Assembly (NCBI RefSeq): GCF_000425645.1
Contig: NZ_KE384430.1
Span: forward strand, 1,497,766 to 1,561,765
From: Gaetbulibacter saemankumensis DSM 17032
GTDB taxonomy: Bacteria; Bacteroidota; Bacteroidia; Flavobacteriales; Flavobacteriaceae
Length of the DNA stretch: 64,000 nucleotides
Reading direction: 5' to 3'
The stretch's first letter is position 1, and every line of letters begins with the position of its first letter. The notes below the pieces were generated by a model that saw nothing but the letters and a program-made list of their open reading frames with translations, searched no databases and had not been told where the DNA came from. Shown here in pieces: positions 52,653 through 61,105 of the stretch. Made by a program: the position numbers and the translations under genes.

Positions 52653-53732
52653 ATGAAAATATTAGACTGGTACATATTAAAGCGCTATTTATTTACATTC
52701 TTTATGATGTTATTGCTGTTTATTCCCATTGGAATAACAGTGCATTTAGCCGAAAAAATTGGAAAAATCTTAGAAAATGAAGTACCTCTAAGTGAGGTGC
52801 TTTTGTATTTTCTAGACTTTACAATTTATTTTGCCCATCTTTTATTTCCACTCTTTTTATTCTTGTCGGTAATTTGGTTTACTTCAAAATTGGCTAATAA
52901 TACAGAAATTGTAGCCTTTTTAAGTTCAGGTGTTTCTTTTACCCGTTTTTTACGACCTTATTTAATTGGGGCTACGATTGTTGCGTTCCTGGCAATTATT
53001 TTAGGGCTCTATTTAGCGCCAAAAGCGAGTGAAGGCTTTAATAATTTTTCTTATAAATATTTAAAGAAGGGACGTAAAGCTTTTGAAAATACAGACGTTT
53101 ATAGGCAGATTAACGACACTGATATTATATATGTTAGTAGTTTCGATGTGAAAAATAAAAAAGGAAGAGATTTTACCTTAGAACATTTTGAGGCTAATGA
53201 ACTTAAATATAAAATTTCGGCGAACAACATACAATATATTGAAGACGATTCTATTTACCGATTAACCAATTATGTAAAGCGTTTTATAGGGCCTAACGAA
53301 GATGAGTTAGAAATTATAAAAGCGCGAAAGGATACTGTATTCGATTTTGAAGTCGATGACCTGATTCCTGTAATTTATGCAGCCGAAACTAAAATGTATG
53401 GCGATTTAAAACAATTTATAGAAAAAGAAGAGGCTAGAGGTTCTTCAAATGTAGGGCGATTTAAATTGGTGTTATATAGAAAGTGGAGCCTACCAGTGTC
53501 TGTTTTTATATTAACAATAATTGCTGTGGCTGTATCTTCTATTAAACGTAGAGGGGGAATGGGAGTAAATCTTGCTGTTGGGATTTGTATAGCTATGGTT
53601 TTTGTGTTTTTCGATAAAATATTTGGAGTTATGGCCGAGCAATCTGATTTTCCTCCAATTATTGCGGTTTGGTTTCCAAATTTAATTTTTGGTATATTAG
53701 CTTTATACCTGCTACAAAATGCTAAGCGCTAA
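52653..53732 (+). CDS. LptF/LptG family permease
   Basis: A 359-aa inner-membrane protein of the YjgP/YjgQ family, which with LptB extracts lipopolysaccharide toward the outer membrane. Six hydrophobic segments in two groups (residues about 12-35, 55-110 and 275-355) flank a beta-rich periplasmic domain near 140-240. MKILDWYILKRYLFTF and LKQFIEKEEARG are typical. Bacteroidota carry more than one paralogue, so F or G cannot be decided. It begins 7 bases after tgt and overlaps the EamA gene by 14 bases. Confidence 0.88.
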   Translation: MKILDWYILKRYLFTFFMMLLLFIPIGITVHLAEKIGKILENEVPLSEVLLYFLDFTIYFAHLLFPLFLFLSVIWFTSKLANNTEIVAFLSSGVSFTRFLRPYLIGATIVAFLAIILGLYLAPKASEGFNNFSYKYLKKGRKAFENTDVYRQINDTDIIYVSSFDVKNKKGRDFTLEHFEANELKYKISANNIQYIEDDSIYRLTNYVKRFIGPNEDELEIIKARKDTVFDFEVDDLIPVIYAAETKMYGDLKQFIEKEEARGSSNVGRFKLVLYRKWSLPVSVFILTIIAVAVSSIKRRGGMGVNLAVGICIAMVFVFFDKIFGVMAEQSDFPPIIAVWFPNLIFGILALYLLQNAKR

Positions 53733-54624
53733 ACTTAAGAATTATCTTCATCTTCATTTATTAGTTTTTATTGCTGGGTTTACGGCCATTTTAGGAGAGT
53801 TAATTACTATTTCGGCTATTCCCTTGGTTTGGTTTCGCATGTTAATGGCGGCTATTTTAATGTTTATTTACATTAAAACGGTTAAGGTGAAACTAGCTAC
53901 GGATGCAAAATCTATTGTTCGATTTGCTTTAGCAGGCGTTGTTGTTGCCTTGCATTGGATTACTTTTTTTGGAGCTATCGATGAGGCTAATGTTTCAATT
54001 GCGTTAGCCATGTTTTCGACCGGGGCTTTCTTTGCTTCCTTTATAGAGCCTATTATTTTTAAAAGACGTATTAATTGGTACGAAATAGTGTTTGGAATTA
54101 TTGTTATTATAGGAGTTTTTATTATAACCCAAAGTGAATTAAAGTATTTAAACGGTATAATTTTAGGCATTAGTTCAGCATTTCTATCGTCACTCTTTGC
54201 CGTTTTAAATGGTAGCTTTTTAAAGAGACATTCGGCAACAGTTATTTCTTTTTATGAATTTATTAGCGGTTTGTTATTTATCTCGATATTCATTTGGCTT
54301 TTTAAAGGTGGTTTTTCTATAGAGTTTTTTAATTTGGAAAGTTCAGATTATTTGTATTTGTTTATTCTGGCATCGGTATGTACAGCGTACGCCTTTATTG
54401 CTGCGGTTTATGTAATGCGTTATATAAGTCCTTACACGGTAGTTTTAACCTATAATCTGGAGCCCGTGTATGGTATTGTGTTGGCTGTAATTTTGTTTCC
54501 AGAAAAAGAAAAGATGAGTGTTAATTTTTATTTAGGTGCGAGTATTGTTCTAACAACGGTTTTAGTAAACGGAATTATAAAAAATATAAATAAAATTAGA
54601 AGAAGGACCATTACAAAAAGTTAA
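53719..54624 (+). CDS. EamA/DMT-family transporter
   Basis: A 301-aa inner-membrane protein with about ten transmembrane helices in two EamA repeats (residues about 5-140 and 150-290). Features such as LHWITFFGAIDEANVSIALAM, then YLNGIILGISSAFLSSLFAVLNG, and YNLEPVYGIVLAVILFPEKE are typical. Members export amino acids, nucleotide precursors or other metabolites; the substrate cannot be told. It overlaps the LptF/G-like gene, indicating the same transcript. Confidence 0.85.
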   Translation: MLSAKLKNYLHLHLLVFIAGFTAILGELITISAIPLVWFRMLMAAILMFIYIKTVKVKLATDAKSIVRFALAGVVVALHWITFFGAIDEANVSIALAMFSTGAFFASFIEPIIFKRRINWYEIVFGIIVIIGVFIITQSELKYLNGIILGISSAFLSSLFAVLNGSFLKRHSATVISFYEFISGLLFISIFIWLFKGGFSIEFFNLESSDYLYLFILASVCTAYAFIAAVYVMRYISPYTVVLTYNLEPVYGIVLAVILFPEKEKMSVNFYLGASIVLTTVLVNGIIKNINKIRRRTITKS

Positions 54625-54719
54625 TTGTTTCACTAATTATCGGATTATAACTACCTTTGCAATTAACAAATGTTAACCAATATTTCTTGTTTTTTCTTAT
54701 TTTAAAATGAAAAAATATG

Positions 54720-54727
54720 TAGGTTTG
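54720..54727 (+). promoter_or_regulatory. -7 element of accA
   Basis: TAGGTTTG matches TAnnTTTG, 39 bases before the accA ATG, in the same 19-base context found before tgt. The nearest TTG upstream is about 30 bp away, too far for a -33 element. Confidence 0.55.
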
Positions 54728-54766
54728 CAGGCTACTAATTTTAATAAGCATTATTAAAAAATTCTT

Positions 54767-55720
54767 ATGGAATACTTAGAATTTGAACTCCCTATAAAAG
54801 AATTAGAAGATCAACTTCAGAAATGTAAAGTTATCGGGGAAGAGAGCGAAGTCGATGTTACAGAAACCTGTGCACAAATCGAGATGAAGCTTAAAGAAAC
54901 ACAAAAGGACATTTACAAGAATCTTACACCTTGGCAGCGTGTGCAATTATCGCGACATCCAAATAGACCATATACATTAGATTATATAAGAGCTATTTGT
55001 GGAGATACCTTTTTAGAATTACACGGAGACCGTAGTTTTAAAGATGATAAAGCCATGATAGGAGGTCTAGGTAAAATTGGCGATCAATCGTTTATGTTTA
55101 TTGGTCAACAAAAAGGATATAACACCAAAACACGTCAATACAGAAATTTCGGGATGGCAAATCCAGAAGGCTATAGAAAAGCCCTTCGTTTAATGAAAAT
55201 GGCTGAGAAATTTGGAATTCCTGTAGTTACTTTGTTAGATACGCCAGGAGCTTATCCAGGTCTAGAAGCAGAAGAGCGCGGCCAGGGAGAGGCTATTGCT
55301 AGAAATATTTTAGAGATGACTCGTCTTGAAGTGCCCATTATAACGATAGTCATTGGAGAAGGAGCTTCAGGTGGAGCGCTAGGTATTGGTGTAGGTGATG
55401 TGGTAATGATGTTAGAGAATACTTGGTATTCTGTAATATCTCCTGAGTCTTGTTCGTCAATCCTATGGCACAGCTGGGAATATAAAGAACAGGCAGCAGA
55501 AGCATTAAAACTTACCGCTAGCGATATGAAAAAATTAAAACTGGTAGATGAGATTATTAAAGAACCTTTAGGGGGTGCTCACAAAGACAGAGAAAAAACG
55601 TTTTCAATAGTTAGCAATAGAATTATGAAATCCTATGAAGCATTGAAAGACTTATCACCAAAAGATTTGATTTCTAAGCGTATGGATAAATATTGCGACA
55701 TGGGGGTTTATAAAGACTAA
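54767..55720 (+). CDS. accA: acetyl-CoA carboxylase carboxyltransferase subunit alpha
   Basis: A 317-aa crotonase-fold subunit of the carboxyltransferase that forms malonyl-CoA for fatty-acid synthesis with AccD, AccB and AccC. It opens [17 protein letters not shown] and has [51 protein letters not shown] (oxyanion-hole region, about 150-180), and [18 protein letters not shown]. Length and order are those of the E. coli subunit. It has its own promoter-like box and terminator; accD and accBC are not in the window. Confidence 0.97.
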   Translation: MEYLEFELPIKELEDQLQKCKVIGEESEVDVTETCAQIEMKLKETQKDIYKNLTPWQRVQLSRHPNRPYTLDYIRAICGDTFLELHGDRSFKDDKAMIGGLGKIGDQSFMFIGQQKGYNTKTRQYRNFGMANPEGYRKALRLMKMAEKFGIPVVTLLDTPGAYPGLEAEERGQGEAIARNILEMTRLEVPIITIVIGEGASGGALGIGVGDVVMMLENTWYSVISPESCSSILWHSWEYKEQAAEALKLTASDMKKLKLVDEIIKEPLGGAHKDREKTFSIVSNRIMKSYEALKDLSPKDLISKRMDKYCDMGVYKD

Positions 55721-55744
55721 CCCTATTGAAAATGCAGCATTAGA

Positions 55745-55778
55745 AAATCTGGAGTAAATAACTTCAGATTTTTTTTAT
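55745..55778 (+). terminator. rho-independent terminator of accA
   Basis: AATCTG paired with CAGATT plus an inner AGT with ACT, followed by eight T. Confidence 0.75.
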
Positions 55779-55780
55779 GG

Positions 55781-55789
55781 TTATCCACA
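55781..55789 (+). promoter_or_regulatory. DnaA-box-like sequence upstream of dnaB
   Basis: TTATCCACA, the perfect DnaA consensus 9-mer, lies about 100 bases before the dnaB ATG. The spacer to dnaB is very A+T-rich (runs of TTAA and TTATT). One box alone does not make an origin. A TACTTTCG box at 55876-55883 could be the dnaB -7 element (one mismatch). Confidence 0.4.
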
Positions 55790-55888
55790 ATTTTTATAAC
55801 TTATTAACAGTTAAATTGTTAACAGGTGGTTAATATTCAAAAATTAAATTTTATTTAAAAACTCATCATTTTAATTACTTTCGTAGTT

Positions 55889-57436
55889 ATGAAACAACCC
55901 GCTCAGATTAAAGGATACAAAGTCGATACAAGTAATTTAATCAGCCTAGAAAGAGGAAAGATACCGCCTCAAGCCATTGATTTAGAGGAGGTTGTGTTGG
56001 GAGCTATGATGATTGATAAAAAAGGGGTTGATGAAGTTATCGATATTTTAAGCCCTGATGCATTTTATAAAGAGTCCCATCAGGTTATATTTGAAGCTAT
56101 ATTTCAATTATTCGAAAATAGTGAACCTATTGACTTATTAACAGTTGCGACGCAATTAAAGAAGAATGGTAAGTTAGAAATTGCAGGAGGTGATTATTAC
56201 CTGATCACTTTAACCCAAAAAGTATCTTCTTCGGCGCATATTGAGTTTCATGCGCGCATTATTCTTCAGAAATTTATTCAACGTAGTTTAATTAAAATTT
56301 CTAATGAAATTATTGAGGATTCATACGATGAAACTAAAGATGTTTTTGATTTATTAGATAAAGCGGAAGCTAAATTATATGAAGTTACCCAAGGGAATAT
56401 TAAAAAATCTAGTGAAACTGCTCAGGATTTAGTTATTCAGGCCAAAAAGAAAATTGAAGAGATTTCTAATAAGGAAGGTTTGAGTGGTATTCCTACAGGA
56501 TTCACAAAACTTGATAAATTAACATCGGGTTGGCAGCCTTCAGATTTAATTATTGTGGCAGCACGTCCTGGTATGGGTAAAACAGCCTTAACGCTGTCTA
56601 TGGCTCGTAATATTGCTGTAGATCAAAATATACCAGTGGCATTCTTTTCGCTCGAGATGGCCTCAGTACAGCTAATTACGCGTTTAATATCAAGTGAAAC
56701 CGGGTTGTCTTCGGAAAAACTTAGAACCGGTAAGCTTGAAAAACATGAATGGGAACAGTTAAACGTAAAAGTAAAGGATTTAGAAAAAGCACCATTGTAT
56801 ATTGACGATACACCATCATTATCTATTTTCGATTTACGTGCTAAAGCGCGCCGATTGTCCTCTCAGCATGGTATCAAGCTTATCATGATTGATTACCTGC
56901 AATTAATGACGGGGGGAAGTAGTCATGGTGGCAACCGCGAGCAGGAAATCTCAATGATTTCGAGAAACTTAAAAGCTTTGGCAAAAGAGTTAATGGTTCC
57001 TGTAATCGCTTTATCACAGCTTTCTCGTGCGGTAGAAACACGTGGGGGAAGTAAACGACCCTTATTATCAGATTTACGTGAATCTGGTGCGATTGAACAA
57101 GATGCCGATATTGTAAGTTTCATTTATCGTCCGGAATATTATAAAATTGATGAGTGGGATGATGAAGAACGTTCTCCAACTGAAGGACAAGCCGAATTTA
57201 TTATTGCGAAACATCGTAATGGTGGATTAGAGAATATTCGATTGAAGTTCTTAGGACATTTAGGTAAGTTCGATAATCTGGATGATTTCGATTCGCCATT
57301 CGAATTTCATTCAAAAATGAATGACGGGCCAGGTGGCGATGATCCGTTTAGCTCAGGAAATAATTTTAAAGCAGATCCAAGTCAGGCATTTGGTAGCTCA
57401 TTTAATGAGCCGGATGATAACGACGTACCGTTTTAA
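55889..57436 (+). CDS. dnaB: replicative DNA helicase
   Basis: A 515-aa hexameric helicase that unwinds DNA at the replication fork. The N-terminal DnaB domain (PPQAIDLEEVVLGAMMIDKKGVDE onward) spans about 25-125 and the RecA-like ATPase 195-470. Walker A is AARPGMGKTAL near 229-239, Walker B LIMIDYLQLM near 332-341, and RESGAIEQDADIVSFIYRPEYY near 395-416. The tail (DDPFSSGNNFKADPSQAFGS) is a low-complexity Bacteroidota extension. No intein is inserted. A DnaA-box-like sequence lies upstream. Confidence 0.97.
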   Translation: MKQPAQIKGYKVDTSNLISLERGKIPPQAIDLEEVVLGAMMIDKKGVDEVIDILSPDAFYKESHQVIFEAIFQLFENSEPIDLLTVATQLKKNGKLEIAGGDYYLITLTQKVSSSAHIEFHARIILQKFIQRSLIKISNEIIEDSYDETKDVFDLLDKAEAKLYEVTQGNIKKSSETAQDLVIQAKKKIEEISNKEGLSGIPTGFTKLDKLTSGWQPSDLIIVAARPGMGKTALTLSMARNIAVDQNIPVAFFSLEMASVQLITRLISSETGLSSEKLRTGKLEKHEWEQLNVKVKDLEKAPLYIDDTPSLSIFDLRAKARRLSSQHGIKLIMIDYLQLMTGGSSHGGNREQEISMISRNLKALAKELMVPVIALSQLSRAVETRGGSKRPLLSDLRESGAIEQDADIVSFIYRPEYYKIDEWDDEERSPTEGQAEFIIAKHRNGGLENIRLKFLGHLGKFDNLDDFDSPFEFHSKMNDGPGGDDPFSSGNNFKADPSQAFGSSFNEPDDNDVPF

Positions 57437-57504
57437 GGTTATTTATTTTTAATATTTTTCTTAAGCATTATAGCGGCATACTTTTTTTGTTTAACTTTCG
57501 GTCT

Positions 57505-58761
57505 ATGAAAAAGGTAATCTTACTTATTTTTTTGTTTTTTGGACTGAATACATATGCTTCTTATGTATTGATTCCAATGGATGCGGAAAGTCAAAAAAAT
57601 CATTTAAAAGCTTACGGATTAACTTATTGGGTTTTAAGTAAACAAATGAAATTAAAATGGCTCCTTAATTATCGCGGAGGCTCTTTTCTGTTACCTGATA
57701 CCGAAGCAATTCAAAGAGAATGTCAAATACGAGGAGTTTCCTTCGAAATTTTATCTAATGCTAAAACAGAACGTATTCTTGAGGAAATAAGTAGTCCTAG
57801 TCAGAATATGGAAGCCGTAGTTTTAGAAAAGGCACCTAAAATTGCAGTTTATACCCCCACCAGTAAGCAACCTTGGGATGATGCGGTAACTATGGTTTTA
57901 CAATATGCGGAAATTCCTTATGAAACCGTTTATGATGAAGAAGTTCTAAACGATGGACTTTTGGTTTTTGATTGGTTGCATTTACATCACGAAGATTTTA
58001 CAGGTCAATACGGAAAGTTTTATGGCGCATATAGGGCTGCTTCCTGGTATATTGAGGAAAAGCAGGCAGCAGAAGCTTTAGCTGAAAAGTTAGGATATGC
58101 CAAAGTGTCTCAGGAGAAATTAACCGTTGCTTTAAAAATACGGGATTATGTAATTGGTGGAGGCTTTATGTTTGCTATGTGCAGTGCAACTGATAGTTTC
58201 GATATTGCATTATCCGCTGAAGGTATTGATATATGTGAACCGATGTTTGATGGCGATGGGAGTGATTCTGGCTATCAGAATAAAATTGATTTTTCAAGAA
58301 CATTTGCTTTCACGAATTATACCCTCGAACGTAATCCAATGATTTATGAGTTCTCATCAATAGATACAACAAGAAAGCGTATGGTACCGCGTACTTCCGA
58401 TTACTTTTCCTTAATGGAATTTTCTGCAAAATGGGATCCCATTCCAACCATGCTTTGTCAAAATCACACGGCCTTAATAAAAGGGTTTATGGGACAAACC
58501 ACCGCATTTACTCGTGAAGAAATAAAGTCGAATGTGTTAGTTATGGGAGAGAATAAGGCTAATGGTGAAGCGAAATACATACATGGTATTAAAGGCAAAG
58601 GTTTTTTTACCTTTTATGGAGGACACGATCCTGAAGATTATCAGCATAGAGTAGGAGATGCTAAAACGGAGTTAGATTTGCATCCCACATCGCCAGGATA
58701 TCGCTTAATACTTAATAATGTATTGTTTCCTGCGGCTAAAAAGAAGAAGCAAAAAACCTAA
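57505..58761 (+). CDS. secreted protein with class I amidotransferase-like fold features
   Basis: A 418-aa protein with signal peptide MKKVILLIFLFFGLNTYASY; ATG at 57505 preferred over an upstream TTG frame. Residues about 112-330 open PKIAVYTPTSKQPWDDAVTM and carry IGGGFMFAMCSATD, a GGG-x5-C elbow (C226) as in class I glutamine amidotransferase-like proteins, with FYGGHDPEDYQH near 375 as a possible histidine. Homologues are, from memory, often called asparagine synthetase B in databases, but neither the N-terminal cysteine nor the SGGxDS loop of that enzyme is present. The reaction is unknown. Confidence 0.6.
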   Translation: MKKVILLIFLFFGLNTYASYVLIPMDAESQKNHLKAYGLTYWVLSKQMKLKWLLNYRGGSFLLPDTEAIQRECQIRGVSFEILSNAKTERILEEISSPSQNMEAVVLEKAPKIAVYTPTSKQPWDDAVTMVLQYAEIPYETVYDEEVLNDGLLVFDWLHLHHEDFTGQYGKFYGAYRAASWYIEEKQAAEALAEKLGYAKVSQEKLTVALKIRDYVIGGGFMFAMCSATDSFDIALSAEGIDICEPMFDGDGSDSGYQNKIDFSRTFAFTNYTLERNPMIYEFSSIDTTRKRMVPRTSDYFSLMEFSAKWDPIPTMLCQNHTALIKGFMGQTTAFTREEIKSNVLVMGENKANGEAKYIHGIKGKGFFTFYGGHDPEDYQHRVGDAKTELDLHPTSPGYRLILNNVLFPAAKKKKQKT

Positions 58762-58762
58762 G

Positions 58763-59215
58763 TTATTCTTCGTAAACAACAACTTCTTGTAGAGTGTATA
58801 TGAAACCATCGGCACCAATTGAATTGTCCGAAGTTTTATTTTGATCTATAATCATTTTGGTATTAGAATCCGTAAATGAAAAGTGACCGTATTCGGTACC
58901 ATTAATGGTTATATAATAATTTACGTTATCATTAGTTATTAGTTGATAGGAATAGTTGCCTGAATCTAAACCATCTTCAAGGTTGTCATTCGTATTGTTA
59001 TTTGTTACAGTTACTGTTCCAGAATCTTCATAAAATTTCCATATAATTTCTTCTAAATCAAAATTGTTATTCACACCTTGAATACCACCATAAGCATTTA
59101 TTAAATGCCAGCTTCGCTGAGATGGAGGAATGATAATATCATTGTTACTGTCTGATTTTAGTGTGCAACCGGATATAATAACAATAATTAATAAAAGAAG
59201 TGAAATCTTTTTCAT
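58763..59215 (-). CDS. small lipoprotein, lipocalin-like
   Basis: A 150-aa exported lipoprotein. MKKISLLLLIIVIISGC gives the lipidated cysteine at 17; the ATG at 59215 is preferred to one 12 codons upstream. The mature region (RSWHLINAYGGIQGVNNNF, IIWKFYEDSGTVTVTNNN, NYSYQLITNDNVNYYITING) alternates strands with Asn/Asp turns in the way of a lipocalin-type barrel. It converges on the secreted amidotransferase-like gene with a 1-base gap. Function unknown. Confidence 0.75.
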   Translation of the reverse strand: MKKISLLLLIIVIISGCTLKSDSNNDIIIPPSQRSWHLINAYGGIQGVNNNFDLEEIIWKFYEDSGTVTVTNNNTNDNLEDGLDSGNYSYQLITNDNVNYYITINGTEYGHFSFTDSNTKMIIDQNKTSDNSIGADGFIYTLQEVVVYEE

Positions 59216-59321
59216 AATTAATAGCTTTTTTAAATAGATGATTTTCTTCAATAATGGTTGCGTATGGAAGCTTATTATTTTAAAAGAAATTATATTTTTA
59301 AACCTAAAAAATATTTACGAC

Positions 59322-59744
59322 GTGAAATTTTATCAAAAGGAAATAAAATTACCGGCACGGCGAAGGGGATTTCATCTAATAACTCGTGAAATTGAGCATG
59401 CTATGCCTGAAATTAAAGAGATAAAAGTGGGGCAGTTGCAGGTATTTATTAAGCACACATCGGCCAGTTTAACAATTAATGAGAATGCTGATTCGACCGT
59501 AAGGGGAGATTTTGAAAGCCATTTTAATATTATGGTACCTGAGAATGCGCCTTATTATATACATACTTATGAAGGGCCTGATGACATGCCTGCCCATATA
59601 AAGGCTTCGCTATTGGGAACTTCGGTTCAGATTCCCATTACGAATGGTAAATTAAATCTTGGCATTTGGCAAGGGGTTTATTTGTGTGAGCATCGAGATT
59701 ATGGAGGCTCAAGAAAACTGGTCCTAACAGCTTTTGGACAATAA
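59322..59744 (+). CDS. YjbQ / UPF0047 family protein
   Basis: A 140-aa soluble protein of the YjbQ family, for which thiamine-phosphate-synthase activity has been described in vitro. The start is GTG at 59322 (VKFYQKEIKLPARRRGFHLIT), which matches family N-termini; the open frame extends upstream without similarity. Conserved residues: FIKHTSASLTINENAD near 51-66, HTYEGPDDMPAHIKASLLG, and LGIWQGVYLCEHRDYGGSR. It sits before a bidirectional terminator shared with the rplT operon. Confidence 0.85.
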   Translation: MKFYQKEIKLPARRRGFHLITREIEHAMPEIKEIKVGQLQVFIKHTSASLTINENADSTVRGDFESHFNIMVPENAPYYIHTYEGPDDMPAHIKASLLGTSVQIPITNGKLNLGIWQGVYLCEHRDYGGSRKLVLTAFGQ

Positions 59745-59746
59745 AA

Positions 59747-59777
59747 AAAATCCGATTCAATGAAGAATCGGATTTTT
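59747..59777. terminator. bidirectional terminator between yjbQ and the rplT operon
   Basis: AAAATCCGATTC (59747-59758) pairs with GAATCGGATTTT (59765-59776), loop AATGAA, with A/T tracts on both sides. Confidence 0.9.
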
Positions 59778-59816
59778 ATTAAGCGAACTAATATGTTTTA
59801 CAATAGGCGGAACGCC

Positions 59817-60161
59817 TTATTTTACTTTCTCTACTACTGCTTTAAAAGCGTCAGGGTTATTCATAGCTAAATCGGCTAAAACCTTACGGTTTAATTCGAT
59901 ATCGTTAGCTTTTAATTTCCCCATGAATTGAGAATAAGATAAACCATGTAATCTGGCTCCAGCGTTAATACGCGTAATCCATAATGCACGGAATGTTCTC
60001 TTTTTGTTTCTACGGTCTCTGTACGAGTATTGCATCGCTTTATCAACCGCATTTTTTGCTACTGTCCAAACGTTTTTACGTCTTCCAAAGTAACCTTTTG
60101 CTTGTTTTAGAACCTTTTTTCTTCTGGCTCTTTTTGCTACAGAATTTACTGATCTTGGCAT
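59817..60161 (-). CDS. rplT: 50S ribosomal protein L20
   Basis: A 114-aa basic ribosomal protein needed early in 50S assembly. [20 protein letters not shown] and [17 protein letters not shown] are unmistakable. Length is normal. It is last in the leftward thrS-infC-rpmI-rplT run and in other bacteria binds its own leader; no obvious mimic structure was sought in detail. A small hairpin (TAGGCG-gaa-CGCCTTA) overlaps the stop region at 59805-59820. Confidence 0.97.
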   Translation of the reverse strand: MPRSVNSVAKRARRKKVLKQAKGYFGRRKNVWTVAKNAVDKAMQYSYRDRRNKKRTFRALWITRINAGARLHGLSYSQFMGKLKANDIELNRKVLADLAMNNPDAFKAVVEKVK

Positions 60162-60262
60162 AATTTTAAATGTTTTTTGTAGTAGGCGACAGATTTAACT
60201 ATACTTTTATTTTGAGCCTAACTCCAGGGTTTATAATTTATTTTAACCGGTTAAAACAGCTA

Positions 60263-60460
60263 TTACTTTAAACGTAACATTGTTTTAACATTGTTCTCAT
60301 CTGCTTTGTCAACCAAAGTATCATGAGTTAAAGCTAATTTACGCTTCTTAGACTTCTTTGTTAAGATGTGACTTTTAAAAGCGTGCTTTCTTTTAATTTT
60401 ACCAGTACCCGTTAACTTGAAACGTTTTTTGGCACTAGATTTAGTTTTCATTTTAGGCAT
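60263..60460 (-). CDS. rpmI: 50S ribosomal protein L35
   Basis: A 65-aa ribosomal protein: [41 protein letters not shown]. It sits between infC and rplT as in most bacteria, with 101 bases to rplT and 67 to infC. Confidence 0.97.
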   Translation of the reverse strand: MPKMKTKSSAKKRFKLTGTGKIKRKHAFKSHILTKKSKKRKLALTHDTLVDKADENNVKTMLRLK

Positions 60461-60527
60461 TTTCTTTTCCTAGGTTTTAATTATTTCGCTTAATTATCTT
60501 CAGTACTGAATATTTTCAGTATCGTTA

Positions 60528-61076
60528 TTACTTTTTAGGAGCAATAAACATGGTCATACGTTTACCTTCTAACTTAGGCATCTGTTCAACTTTACCATAT
60601 TCTTCAAGATCTTGAGCTAATCTTAATAATAAAATTTGCCCTTGTTCTTTAAATATAATTGAACGGCCTTTAAAGAATACAAATGCTTTTAGCTTGGCGC
60701 CTTCTTTTAAGAATTTTTCAGCATGCTTCTTTTTAAACTCATAGTCATGATCATCGGTTTGTGGTCCAAAACGAATTTCCTTGATAACTACTTTAGTTGC
60801 TTTTGCTTTAATAGCCTTGTCTCTTTTCTTTTGTTCGTAAAGGAACTTTTTATAGTCCATAATTTTACAAACAGGTGGATCGGCATTAGGTGAAATTTCA
60901 ACTAAGTCGAACCCTTGTTCTTCAGCTATTTTTAGAGCGTCTCGAGTGGAGTAAATACCCACTTCAACATTGTCACCAACAAGACGTACTTTTGGTGCAT
61001 TAATTTTCGAGTTAATTCTGTGTTTGTCCTCTTGCGAAACCCTTCCGCGGGGCTGTGATCTTCTTCTAATTGCTAT
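60528..61076 (-). CDS. infC: translation initiation factor IF-3, start codon not ATG/GTG/TTG
   Basis: A 182-aa factor that keeps 30S subunits free and proofreads the start codon. The first ATG (60962) would cut the protein to 144 aa and remove half of the N-domain. Upstream in frame the expected sequence continues: ATA-GCA-ATT-AGA-AGA-AGA then [19 protein letters not shown] and [16 protein letters not shown]. The frame is closed by a TAA 21 bases before the ATA and has no ATG, GTG or TTG, so translation must start at ATA (61074-61076) or the ATT two codons later. IF-3 discriminating against its own rare start is known in E. coli (AUU). It follows thrS. Confidence 0.9.
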   Translation of the reverse strand: MAIRRRSQPRGRVSQEDKHRINSKINAPKVRLVGDNVEVGIYSTRDALKIAEEQGFDLVEISPNADPPVCKIMDYKKFLYEQKKRDKAIKAKATKVVIKEIRFGPQTDDHDYEFKKKHAEKFLKEGAKLKAFVFFKGRSIIFKEQGQILLLRLAQDLEEYGKVEQMPKLEGKRMTMFIAPKK

Positions 61077-61105
61077 GGCGTTATCTTTTTTTAGTTAAAC
61101 TTCAA

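Noticed and set aside
55781..55888. A chromosomal origin upstream of dnaB
   Set aside because: Only one DnaA box is present, without a cluster or dnaA neighbour; a further copy of the 9-mer lies inside the S4 gene by chance.
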